DNA of 64,000 bases, from assembly GCA_963825445.1 (NCBI GenBank), contig CAWGTM010000039.1, positions 231,451 through 295,450 on the forward strand, given 5' to 3'. This stretch comes from Actinophytocola sp963825445 (lineage in GTDB: Bacteria > Actinomycetota > Actinomycetes > Mycobacteriales > Pseudonocardiaceae). Under the pieces are notes generated by a model that was given only the letters and a program-made list of their open reading frames with translations, was not told the origin of the DNA and ran no database searches. The translations under genes were made by a program, and so were the position numbers. Positions 49,779 to 57,818 of this stretch are shown here, piece after piece. The first letter of the stretch is position 1. Each line of letters starts with the position of its first letter.

Positions 49779-49819
49779 TTCTGGGAAGTTGCCTCTGGCC
49801 AGCCAACCTGGGGATGCAC

Positions 49820-49930
49820 GAACGGCAACTCGGCGTGCCGGAATGGCTGACTCGGCGTGCGCCAGTAGCTGACTCGGCGTGCCGGAATGGCAAACTCGGC
49901 GTGCCTGAATGGCTGACTCGGGCCCGGACG
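49820..49930 (+). repeat. Five imperfect 21-23 bp repeats (GACTCGGCGTGCC family)
   Basis: Units share GAATGGCTGACTCGGCGTGC with substitutions and 1-2 bp length changes. A partial relative lies at 49617-49667. The sequence differs from the 21-bp GAACCGCGAT family. Confidence 0.7.
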
Positions 49931-49992
49931 GTCATCATGCGCGGCCGGGGTGGTCATCATGTGCGCTCGGAATGGTCATCATGCGTGCCTGG
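49931..49992 (+). repeat. Three 22-bp repeats starting GTCATCATG
   Basis: Three units begin GTCATCATGC or GTCATCATGT at a 22-bp period and end at the stop codon of the convergent regulator gene. The third unit is shortened. Confidence 0.65.
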
Positions 49993-49993
49993 G

Positions 49994-52546
49994 TTAGGAG
50001 GTTGGGGGGATTGTCGCGCCGGAGACGATGGGTAGGTCGGTGCGGCGGTGGATGTTCAGTTTGCGGTAGGTGCGCGTCAGGTGTTGTTCCACCGTTGAAA
50101 TTGTCACATGCAGCATTCGGCTGATTTCCCGGTTCGTGTGGCCCAGAGCGGCCAGGTTGGCCACCCGCCGTTCCGCCGCGCTCAGCACCGCCGCTGCCAC
50201 CGGTTCCGCGTGGGTCACGGGTTCTGGCATTTCGCATGCGTCCGATAGTTGCCTGGCGCGGCGCGTGGCCAATTTGGCCTGATCGTCGCGGCCCAGTTCC
50301 TGGTAAGTGCGGCTCAGGTCGGTGAAAGCCAGCGCCAGTTCGTAGAAATCGCCGCGTTCCCGCAACAGGTCCACTGCTTCCAGGAGGAGAGGGAGCCGTG
50401 CCGAAGGGGTGCGAACGGAAGCCAGAACTCGCAAAGGCAGGCCGCGAGTGCGCGATCCGCCCGGCAGGCGCAGTTGTTCCTCGATCAGTTCGGCCGACTG
50501 CGCACGCCGGTCCAGCCGCGCGTACACCTGCGCCGCGTACGCCCGCCACGGCAGCAGCACCGGCAGGTCGATGTCCCACTTCACGGCCAACTCCCCCACC
50601 GCCAGGAAGTCGCCCAGGGCGGCCCGCAGACGGCCCGTCACCAGATGCAGTTCGCCGCGCGCCTGGAGGAATCGCAGGCCGAAAGTCGTTCGGAGGACCG
50701 CCGGTGACAGACCCTGCCGGACCACCTCCTCCGCCTCCTCGAACCGGCCCAGCCTGGTCAGCGCCGTCAACAGGTGTGCCAGAGGCGACCCCACGACCAC
50801 GCCCCAGCTCGCCGCCGGCATCAGGTCCAGGGCCGCGCGCGCCAGCCGTCGCGCCGAGACCAGGTCGCCCCGCCGCAGTGACACGCTCGCCGCCGCGTCG
50901 CTCAGCACCGCCTGCCACACCGTGGTGCCGCCGGCCGCCGCCTCCGCCAGGAGTTCCTCGCACCAGTACTCGGCCCGGTCGCCGCGGTCGGCGTGCGTGA
51001 GTGCCTGCACGGCCGACAGCACGTCCTCGAGCGGGGTTTCCCCGATCCGGCAGCTCTGCAGCAACCGCTCGGCGGCGTCGATGTCCGCCGAGGACGGTTC
51101 GTCGGCCACCACCGACGGCGGGACGCCCGTGTCCAGCAGGTGCGGCGCCGCGTAGTACAGCCACGCACCGCCGTCGCGCGACGTCAACACGTCCGCCGCC
51201 TCGTCGGTACGCCCGTGCCAGACCAAAGCACGCAGCAGGTCGTCCGCCTCGGCGTCGGAGAGCAGCCCCGCCTCGAACGCCTCCACCAACGTCGTCAGGT
51301 ACCTCGCCGCGGCCGCCGGGTCGACCTGGCGTTGGACGGTGACCAGTTGCGCGGTGACCGCGGCGCTCTCCCGGGAGTCCGCGCGCCCGGCGCCAGCCAA
51401 CTCCAGACACTCGACGGCATGCCGGACATCGTTGCGCGACAACGCCTCCGCGGCCGCCGCCCGCAGCACCGGGAACGCCCACGGCTCCTCGCCCGTCAGG
51501 TATCGGGCCACGGCCGCCACGCCCACGCCGTCCTCGTGGAGCAACCGCCCCGCCCGCGCCCGCAGCGCCGACAGCTCCTCGGGCGGCAGGTCACGCAACA
51601 CCGCCGCGCTCGCCACCGGATGCCGGAACCGCCCATCGGCCAACAGTCCCGCGTCGGCCATCGCCCACAGCAGCCCGCTCACCCGGTCGGGGTCGAGGTC
51701 GAGCAGCCGGCCGAGCCGGTCGGGCGTGGCGAACTCGTCGAGCACGGCCAACCCCTGCGCGAGCAGCAGCGACCGGCCGTCACCGCGACGCAGACACCGC
51801 ACCACGGCCGACCCGTACGCGCCACCGACCTCGAGGTCGTCGTCGGGCCCGGCGCGCGCCTCGAGTTGGTCGTCGGCCAGCGCGTGGACCAGCAGCGGAC
51901 TGCCGCCGGCCAGCGGGTGACACGCCTCGGTCAGCCGCGCCCCGGCCATCGTCCCGAGCCGGCGGGACAGCAACTCCCCCACCCCGGCCCGCGTCAACGG
52001 CTCCAGTCGCACCTGCCGGAACCCCGGCTGCCGGTTCAGCTCGTCGTGCAGCACCGCGTGGACCGGCCGGGCCTGCGCGACCTCCGCGAACACCAGCAAC
52101 ACCCGCACCGAGCGGATCCGCCGCTGGAGGTACAGCAACGTCTGCAGCGACGCCGGATCCGCGAACTGCAGATCGTCGACCACGATGACCAGTGGTTCCT
52201 CGCGCGCCATGGCCAGCAGGACCGCACACGTCTCCTGGATCAGACGCGCGTCGGCCTGCTGGACGGTCGGCAACACGAGCGCGCGACCGGCCAACGGCGG
52301 CAGCTCCATCGTGTGGAACAGCTGCTCCACCAGCGCCAGGTCGAGGTCCTTCTCCGCCCAGCTCCCGGCCGCGGTCAACACCCGGGCGCCGGCCTCGTGC
52401 GCCAGCTCGGTGTACCGCGTCAGCAGCTCCGTGCGGCCGGACCCGACGCCGCCGGACACGAGCAGAATCCGCCCCCGACCGGCCACAGCGTCCGACAGCA
52501 GCTCCCGGAAGACCCGGAGCTGGCCGTCACGCTCGACCGGTTCCAT
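49994..52546 (-). CDS. LAL-type LuxR family transcriptional regulator (850 aa)
   Basis: Third LAL regulator, slightly shorter than the other two. Walker A is GGVGSGRT (residues 32-39); the Walker B region reads LVIVVDDLQFADPAS. The C-terminal helix-turn-helix has LSAAERRVANLAALGHTNREISRML and STVEQHLTRTYRKLNIHRRTDL. It starts at the ATG in MEPVERDGQL, with AAGGGG immediately before it on the minus strand. It is divergent from the small EF-G-like gene (49-bp gap) and convergent with the thioesterase. Whether it controls the PKS cluster, the sugar locus or neither cannot be told from the sequence; LAL regulators near macrolide PKS genes are usually cluster-specific. Confidence 0.94.
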   Translation of the reverse strand: MEPVERDGQLRVFRELLSDAVAGRGRILLVSGGVGSGRTELLTRYTELAHEAGARVLTAAGSWAEKDLDLALVEQLFHTMELPPLAGRALVLPTVQQADARLIQETCAVLLAMAREEPLVIVVDDLQFADPASLQTLLYLQRRIRSVRVLLVFAEVAQARPVHAVLHDELNRQPGFRQVRLEPLTRAGVGELLSRRLGTMAGARLTEACHPLAGGSPLLVHALADDQLEARAGPDDDLEVGGAYGSAVVRCLRRGDGRSLLLAQGLAVLDEFATPDRLGRLLDLDPDRVSGLLWAMADAGLLADGRFRHPVASAAVLRDLPPEELSALRARAGRLLHEDGVGVAAVARYLTGEEPWAFPVLRAAAAEALSRNDVRHAVECLELAGAGRADSRESAAVTAQLVTVQRQVDPAAAARYLTTLVEAFEAGLLSDAEADDLLRALVWHGRTDEAADVLTSRDGGAWLYYAAPHLLDTGVPPSVVADEPSSADIDAAERLLQSCRIGETPLEDVLSAVQALTHADRGDRAEYWCEELLAEAAAGGTTVWQAVLSDAAASVSLRRGDLVSARRLARAALDLMPAASWGVVVGSPLAHLLTALTRLGRFEEAEEVVRQGLSPAVLRTTFGLRFLQARGELHLVTGRLRAALGDFLAVGELAVKWDIDLPVLLPWRAYAAQVYARLDRRAQSAELIEEQLRLPGGSRTRGLPLRVLASVRTPSARLPLLLEAVDLLRERGDFYELALAFTDLSRTYQELGRDDQAKLATRRARQLSDACEMPEPVTHAEPVAAAVLSAAERRVANLAALGHTNREISRMLHVTISTVEQHLTRTYRKLNIHRRTDLPIVSGATIPPTS

Positions 52547-52595
52547 ACCCCTTTGTCTACTGCGGACAGGGCACGGAACCCCCTAGAGTGTCGCT

Positions 52596-52997
52596 GTGAC
52601 ACAACGAGTGACCCTGTCGCAGCCGATCCGGGACGTCGGAATCCGTTACGTCAAGCAGGCCGCCTGCGGCGCGTTCGCGATCGTGACCGTCGACTTCGAG
52701 CCGACCAACTGGAACAAGGTCCATGTGGTCATCTCGAGCGACGTGCGCCTCGACTTCGACGGGGTCGACCAGGACTACGACTTCGTGTTCGGGTGCGTCG
52801 ACGGGCTGGCGAAGGGCATCACCGACGAGTTGGACACCCGGCCGGACCTCGATGTGCGCGTCAAGGTGGTCCTGCGGCGAATCGTGTTCCACCCGGTCGA
52901 CTCCAACGAGCTGGCCTTCCGTCACGCCGGCCGGCTCGTGGCCAGGGCGGCGCTCGAGCGGCTCACCGCGACCGGCGACATCGAGGCCGTGCGCTGA
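52596..52997 (+). CDS. Small protein resembling a free-standing EF-G domain IV (133 aa)
   Basis: I recognise no named family with certainty. The sequence follows the fold signature of translation factor EF-G domain IV: a GAFAIVTVDFEP strand (residues 25-36), a helix FGCVDGLAKGITDEL (65-79) placed like the EF-G helix after the IPAVEKG region, and HPVDSNELAFRHAG (99-112), close to the EF-G HxVDSSELAFKxA motif. No GTPase domain or other EF-G domain is present and the length is that of one domain. The start is the GTG at 52596; a second GTG lies four codons on. There is no clear ribosome-binding site, so leaderless translation is possible. It is divergent from the LAL regulator and 47 bp before the rhamnosidase gene, possibly co-transcribed with it. 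Confidence 0.75.
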   Translation: MTQRVTLSQPIRDVGIRYVKQAACGAFAIVTVDFEPTNWNKVHVVISSDVRLDFDGVDQDYDFVFGCVDGLAKGITDELDTRPDLDVRVKVVLRRIVFHPVDSNELAFRHAGRLVARAALERLTATGDIEAVR

Positions 52998-53044
52998 GAA
53001 CAGCGGACCGTCAACTCCGAGGCCCGCCGGTTAGTGTGCGTCGC

Positions 53045-56000
53045 GTGGAGGCATTCGAGTACGAGTCCCGGCACTCGCCGTTGCACGCCGGCTTCGCGGC
53101 ACCGGTAGCGGAGTTCTCGCCGGCGCCGATCTGGTGGTGGAGCGGGGATCGGGTCGAGCTGCCCCGGCTGTGCGAGCAGCTGGACCGCCTGGTCGAGCAG
53201 GGCGTGTACAACGTCGTGGTGATCAACCTGGCGCCGTCCGGGCCGAGCTACGGCTCGCTGGCCGACGAGCCCGCCCTGCTCACCGAGCCGTGGTGGCAGC
53301 TGTGGGCGGGGCTGTGCGAGCACGCCCGCGAGCGCGGCGCGCGACTGTGGTTCTACGACCAGATCGGCTTCTCCGGCGCCAACCTCCAGGGCCGTCTGGT
53401 GGCCGAGCGGCCCGACTTCGCCGGCGCCTCGCTGGCGCACGTGGCGTCCGAAGTGGATGGACCGGCGGAGCTGGTCTGCCCACCCGGTGCCGAGCCCGTC
53501 GCCGCCTGCGCGATTCCGCTCGACGCGCCCGGGCCGCCGGTGCCCGTGCCGGTGCGTGACGGGCGGGTGGTGTGGACCGGGACCGGCCGGCACCGGCTGC
53601 TGCTGGCCCACAGTGTGCGGCGCGGGTTCGACTACACGTCTCCCGAGGCGTGTTCGGTGCTGCTCGACCAGGTGCACGGCGAGTTCGAACGCAGGCTCGG
53701 CCCGCAGTTGGGTGAGGTGATCGTCGGCTCGTTCCAGGACGAGCTGCCGTCGCTGCCGACGTGGGGCCCGCGGTTCGCCGAGGAGTTCGCACGGCGGTGC
53801 GGCTACCGGATCGAGCCCGTGATCGGTGCGCTGTGGCACGACTGGGGTGTGGCGTCGGCGCGGGTGCGGGTGGACTACCAGCGGGTGCGTGCCGCGCTGG
53901 CCGAGGAGGCGTTCTTCGAGCCGCTGCACGCCTGGCACGAACGGCACGGGCTGACGGTCGGCGTCGATCAGCAGAGCCCGTCGCGGGCGGGCGAGCCGAT
54001 CGGCACCACCAGGCAGTACGCCGACTACCCGCGGACGCACCGCTGGTACAGCGCCCCGGGCAGTGACCACTGGGGCGATGCCAAGCTGCACAGCTCGCTC
54101 GCGCACCACTACGGGCGGCCGCGCACGTGGATCGAGGCGTTCCATTCCACCGGCTGGGGCGGCACGCTGGAGGAGACGTTCGACTGGCTGACACCCTGGC
54201 TGCTGGCCGGCGCGACGCTGTACAACCCGCACGCCGTGTACTACTCGACGGCCGGCGGCTGGTGGGAGTGGGCGCCGCCGAGCACCTGCTGGCGGCAGCC
54301 GTACTGGCCGCACTACCGGCGGTTCGCGGACACCGTCAGCCGGCTGTGCTGGCTCGGCACCCGCGGCGAGCACGTGTGTGACGTGGGCGTCCTGTTCCCG
54401 TCGGCGACCGTCGCCGCCGCGACCCTGTTGGACGGCACGCTGCCGCCCGCCGAGCACGCGCATCGGTCCTATGTGGACGTGGTCGGCCGGATGCTGTGGT
54501 TCAACGCCGAACCGGGGGCGCTGCGGACCGACGGCCGCGACTTCGACGTGCTCGACGACCACACGATCGCCACCGCGTCGGTCGAGAACGCGGCCCTGCG
54601 CACGCGGGGCGAGCGGTACCGGGCGGTGATCGTGCCCGGCTGCCAGGTGCTCGAGACGCCCACCGCGCGCCGGCTGGTGGAGTTCGCCGAGGCCGGCGGA
54701 CTGCTGGTGCTGGTCGGCGAGCTGCCGGCACACGCGGACACGGCGGACGGAGATCCAGCGGTCGCGCGGCTGCGGGAGCTGGCGGCGGCCGGCACCGTGC
54801 GGCACATCGCCGAGGCGAGTGACCTGACCGCGGCCCTGGCTCCGCTGGACCGGTCGGTGCGCACCGACTCCCTCGCGCTGCGGCGGCGGGTCGGCGACCG
54901 GAACGTGCTCGTGGTGGCGGCGGCCGAGACGGGCTCGGCCACCGCGCAGCCGATGCTGGCCGGCACGCAGTGGTCCGACGACGTCGAGGACCTGGACATG
55001 GCGCGCTACAACCGAATGCTGCGCGAGCAGGGCTACGACTTCGACCCCGCCAGGAACCGGTCGAGCACCACGGTGTGGCTGGCCGGCACGGTGACCGACG
55101 CCGAGCAGTGGGACCCGGTGACGGGCACGGCGGCCCCGGCGCCCACGCGGCCGGTGACCGGCGGCACCGAGGTCACGCTGACCTTCGACGCGGCGCCGCT
55201 CGCCGTCCTCGTGTGGTCGGCGTCGCCGAACGAGCCGGTCATCGCGTCGAGCGAACCGGACGCGTTCACCGCCGTTCCCCTGGACGGGCCGTGGCGCTCC
55301 ACAGTGGACGGACCGGTGCAACAGTGGCGGCCGTGGCACCGGGTCGACGGTGCCGACGAGTGGCGCCAGGTCCTGGTGGGACACGGGGAGTTCGCGCAGG
55401 TCCGGGAGCAGGACGGCGAGTGGCGGCCGGTGGCCTACTCGCTGTCGCGGGGGATCGAGAAGGACCCGGCACACGTGCCCGCGCTGGGGCCCAAGGGTCG
55501 GGTGCCGGACGAGTTCTGGCAGGTCGACGACGTCCAAGCGGGACAGTCGGTGTGGCTGCGCACCACCCTGCCCGTGGCGTCGGCGCGGGAGCTGACCCTG
55601 GCGGTCGGCACGAACGGCGCCGTCGAGGTGTGGTGGAACGGCGAACTCCTGCCCGCGGACGGCGGCTACCTCCGCCTGGTCCCGGTGCGGTGCCTGGCCG
55701 GACCCAACCGGCTCGAACTGCGGGTCCACGCCGAACAGGACGGCCCGCTGCGCGGCTACTGGGCGCTGACCGAGGATCCGGCCGCGTTCGTCCGTCCCGA
55801 ATGGATCACCCCGGCGGACGGCACGGTGGCGGGCACGATCCTCCGTGCCGGCACCACGGTCACGCTGCCCGCCGCCCCGCGACACGCGATAGTCCAACTG
55901 GGAACCGAGGGTGCCGCCCGGTTCCTGGTCAACGGCACGGAGATCGCCGTCCAGGGCGCGTTCGACCCGTACGCCACCAGGCCCAACCCCCGGGTGCTCC

Positions 56001-56122
56001 CCCACGACGTGACCGAGCACCTGCGGGCCGGGGAGAACCGGCTCGAGGTGGTCTTCCGGGACAGCGGCACACCGGTGTCGCTGGTGCTCGACGGGCTGAT
56101 CGATCGGTCCGCACCCTGCTGA
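53045..56122 (+). CDS. GH106-type alpha-L-rhamnosidase, N-terminal and catalytic part (frameshifted)
   Basis: Putative intracellular glycoside hydrolase acting on rhamnosides (1025 aa to the stop). The opening FSPAPIWWWSGDRVELPRLCEQLDRLVEQGV and the early WFYDQIGFSG are typical of GH106-like barrels. Further family-like stretches are SFQDELPSLPTWG, WIEAFHSTGWGG and LAGATLYNPHAVYYS. C-terminal beta-sandwich modules begin near residue 830. No signal peptide is visible. The start is a GTG at 53045, with an in-frame GTG at 53036 as alternative. The frame ends at TGA 56120-56122, yet the expected C-terminal sugar-binding domain continues at once in another frame, so this is probably the larger part of one interrupted gene of about 1275 codons. 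It may be co-transcribed with the preceding small gene. Confidence 0.85.
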   Translation: MEAFEYESRHSPLHAGFAAPVAEFSPAPIWWWSGDRVELPRLCEQLDRLVEQGVYNVVVINLAPSGPSYGSLADEPALLTEPWWQLWAGLCEHARERGARLWFYDQIGFSGANLQGRLVAERPDFAGASLAHVASEVDGPAELVCPPGAEPVAACAIPLDAPGPPVPVPVRDGRVVWTGTGRHRLLLAHSVRRGFDYTSPEACSVLLDQVHGEFERRLGPQLGEVIVGSFQDELPSLPTWGPRFAEEFARRCGYRIEPVIGALWHDWGVASARVRVDYQRVRAALAEEAFFEPLHAWHERHGLTVGVDQQSPSRAGEPIGTTRQYADYPRTHRWYSAPGSDHWGDAKLHSSLAHHYGRPRTWIEAFHSTGWGGTLEETFDWLTPWLLAGATLYNPHAVYYSTAGGWWEWAPPSTCWRQPYWPHYRRFADTVSRLCWLGTRGEHVCDVGVLFPSATVAAATLLDGTLPPAEHAHRSYVDVVGRMLWFNAEPGALRTDGRDFDVLDDHTIATASVENAALRTRGERYRAVIVPGCQVLETPTARRLVEFAEAGGLLVLVGELPAHADTADGDPAVARLRELAAAGTVRHIAEASDLTAALAPLDRSVRTDSLALRRRVGDRNVLVVAAAETGSATAQPMLAGTQWSDDVEDLDMARYNRMLREQGYDFDPARNRSSTTVWLAGTVTDAEQWDPVTGTAAPAPTRPVTGGTEVTLTFDAAPLAVLVWSASPNEPVIASSEPDAFTAVPLDGPWRSTVDGPVQQWRPWHRVDGADEWRQVLVGHGEFAQVREQDGEWRPVAYSLSRGIEKDPAHVPALGPKGRVPDEFWQVDDVQAGQSVWLRTTLPVASARELTLAVGTNGAVEVWWNGELLPADGGYLRLVPVRCLAGPNRLELRVHAEQDGPLRGYWALTEDPAAFVRPEWITPADGTVAGTILRAGTTVTLPAAPRHAIVQLGTEGAARFLVNGTEIAVQGAFDPYATRPNPRVLPHDVTEHLRAGENRLEVVFRDSGTPVSLVLDGLIDRSAPC

Positions 56123-56877
56123 GCGACGCCGGCTGGACCTGGCGCCGGGACGACGCGGTGGTCCCGACGGCCCTACGGCGACGGCAGTCCTACGACCCGC
56201 GCTGGGTGTTGCTGCGCCCGCGCCCGCACCCGCTGCCACGCGCGTCCGGGCAACCGTCGGCCGGTGTGCTGGACCTCGTGCCCGACCCCGACCCCGACCG
56301 CCGGCGCCCCGACGAGTGGTTCCGGCTCGACGTGCCGCCGGGTGCCGTGCGGGTGCGGCTCCCGCTGGCCGGCGAGACCACGGCGTGGCTGGACGACGAA
56401 CCGTTGTCCGAAGTGGACGAGCTGCCGCATCCCGAACGCGTCGGCCGGGTACTGCTGGTGCGGGTGCGTCCGACCGACGGCCGCGGCGGCGGCTCGCTGT
56501 GGGACGGCCCGGCCGAGTTCGACTGCGACACGGGCACACTGCCGACCGGGCCGTGGGCCGACGCCGGGCTAAGCTCCTATTCGGGCGGTGTGACCTACCA
56601 CCGCGAGATCGAGGTGACCGGGGAACGGGTGCTGCTCGATCTCGGCGCCGTCCGCGGCACGGCGGAGGTCGAGGTCAACGGTCACCCGGCGGGAGTGCGC
56701 ATCTGGTCGCCTTACCGGTTCGATCTCACGGACCTGCTGCGCGATGGCCCGAACCGGCTCAGCGTCACCGTGTTCAACACGCTCGGCCCGCTGCTCGACG
56801 ACAGCTCGCCGACGGCGGGTGTCTATGCCGGGCAGCGGCTGTCCGGGCTGCTCGGACCGGTTCGCCTCTTGACCTGA
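56107..56877 (+). pseudogene. C-terminal domain of the GH106 gene, displaced by a 1-nt frameshift
   Basis: In this frame the protein continues VRTLLSDAGWTWRRDD and later has LLDLGAVRGTAEVEVNGHPAGV, YRFDLTDLLRDGPNRLSV and ends SGLLGPVRLLT, the usual last domain of GH106 proteins. There is no start codon near its beginning; the first in-frame GTG (56158) would cut the domain. Gaining one base near 56106 (GATCGG to GATCGGG) would join it to the preceding frame, giving LVLDGLIDRVRTLLSD. Either a true frameshift mutation or a one-base sequencing error explains the break. Confidence 0.8.
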
Positions 56878-56878
56878 G

Positions 56879-56908
56879 TTGCTCGGGGCGTTACAGACTG
56901 TGTGATAT
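56879..56908 (+). promoter_or_regulatory. Possible promoter of the DeoR gene
   Basis: TTGCTC (56879-56884), 18 bp, then TGATAT (56903-56908). It lies in the AT-rich gap before the DeoR ATG at 56938. The TGTGAT here repeats half of the operator-like inverted repeat before the GH78 gene, suggesting self-regulation. Confidence 0.35.
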
Positions 56909-56937
56909 TGATAGAACTGAATGTTAAGAATCGAGCC

Positions 56938-57729
56938 ATGACACTGGACACCACCGGCCGGCGCGGACCCGAGGCACGCCGGCACGCGCTCGCCGACCAT
57001 GTGCTGTCGGCGGGTTCGGCCAGCGCGACCGACCTGGCCGAACGGTTCGGGGTCAGCCTCATGACCATCCATCGCGACCTGGACGAACTCGAACGTCAGG
57101 GCATCGTGCGCAAGTACCGCGGCGGGGTTACCGCACAGCCGTCCGGGGTGTTCGAGAGCAACGTCGCCTACCGCATGAAGTCGATGCAGGCGGCCAAGGA
57201 CGCCATCGCCGCGCGGGCGGTCGAGTTGGTCGAACCGGGGATGGCGGTCATGCTCGACGACTCCACCACGGCACTCGCCCTGGCCAGGAGACTCGCGGGG
57301 ATCACACCGCTGACCGTGATAACAAACTTCCTGGAAGCGATCAACCTGCTCGCCCGCGAGCGCGACATCCGGCTGATGGCGCTCGGCGGGGACTACGACC
57401 CGCTGCACGACTCCTTCCTCGGCATGTCGTGCGTCGACGCGATCGCGGCGCTGAGGATCGACCTGTGCTTCGTGTCGACCTCGGCCGTGTCCGGCGGGTT
57501 CGCCTACCACCAGGAACAACACATCGTGTCGGTCAAGCGGGCCATGCTCGGTGCCGCGACCCGCAGCGTGCTGCTCCTCGACCACTCCAAGATCGGCCGC
57601 GTCGCGTTGCACCAGGTGGCGCCGCTCTCGGTCTTCGAGCGCGTCATCGTCGACGACGGCGCCAGCGCCGGTGCGCTCCGCGAATTCGACGAGCACAAGG
57701 TCGTCCACGAGGTCGCCGCGCGTTCTTGA
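56938..57729 (+). CDS. DeoR family transcriptional repressor (263 aa)
   Basis: Sugar-phosphate-sensing repressor, probably of the rhamnoside locus. The N-terminal helix-turn-helix is ASATDLAERFGVSLMTIHRDLDELERQGIVRKYRGG (about residues 28-63). The C-terminal DeoR effector domain has the DDSTTALALAR and LTVITN blocks and LLLDHSKIGR. I start at the ATG in MTLDTTGRRG; a GTG 12 codons upstream lies inside the likely promoter. It stands between the split GH106 gene and the GH78 gene and ends where the GH78 promoter begins, which fits a local repressor acting on both sides. Confidence 0.93.
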   Translation: MTLDTTGRRGPEARRHALADHVLSAGSASATDLAERFGVSLMTIHRDLDELERQGIVRKYRGGVTAQPSGVFESNVAYRMKSMQAAKDAIAARAVELVEPGMAVMLDDSTTALALARRLAGITPLTVITNFLEAINLLARERDIRLMALGGDYDPLHDSFLGMSCVDAIAALRIDLCFVSTSAVSGGFAYHQEQHIVSVKRAMLGAATRSVLLLDHSKIGRVALHQVAPLSVFERVIVDDGASAGALREFDEHKVVHEVAARS

Positions 57730-57755
57730 CACGTTTCACAGCCGCTCTCTACGCT
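57726..57755 (+). promoter_or_regulatory. Promoter of the GH78/importer operon
   Basis: A perfect TTGACA (57726-57731) overlaps the DeoR stop, followed after 18 bp by TACGCT (57750-57755). The predicted transcription start near 57762 lies just before the inverted repeat at 57782-57805, so a repressor bound there would block it. Confidence 0.55.
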
Positions 57756-57781
57756 CCAACTCACACTCCCGAGTGTTAACT

Positions 57782-57805
57782 TCACATCTCGCTGTGGATA
57801 TGTGA
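57782..57805. promoter_or_regulatory. Candidate DeoR operator TCACAT-N12-ATGTGA
   Basis: A perfect 6-bp inverted repeat with a 12-bp spacer between the predicted transcription start and the GH78 ATG. A GTTAAC palindrome lies just upstream (57775-57780). Related half-sites (TGTGAT, TGTTAA) occur before the DeoR gene, which makes it the likely ligand. Confidence 0.5.
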
Positions 57806-57818
57806 TCGGAGAGGGCTC

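Larger units (their letters stand above)
49473..49993. other. 521-bp convergent spacer packed with repeats
   Basis: No gene. It lies between the thioesterase stop and the stop of a convergent LAL regulator. From left to right it has four 21-bp repeats (inverted relative to those at 40625), an isolated partial copy of the next family (49617-49667), a segment with two AGCACCGACAA direct repeats and a CTAGA/TCTAG hairpin, five units of a 21-22 bp family, and three units of a GTCATCATG family. Confidence 0.75.

Noticed and set aside
49740..49790. tRNA-like hairpin (CTAGA/TCTAG with a TTCAAT loop)
   Set aside because: Loop size and the closing pair do not fit a T-arm and no acceptor, D or anticodon arms can be built around it.
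50993..53044. Long plus-strand extension of the GH106 frame
   Set aside because: It runs antisense through the LAL regulator and across the EF-G-like gene; family similarity starts only after 53045.
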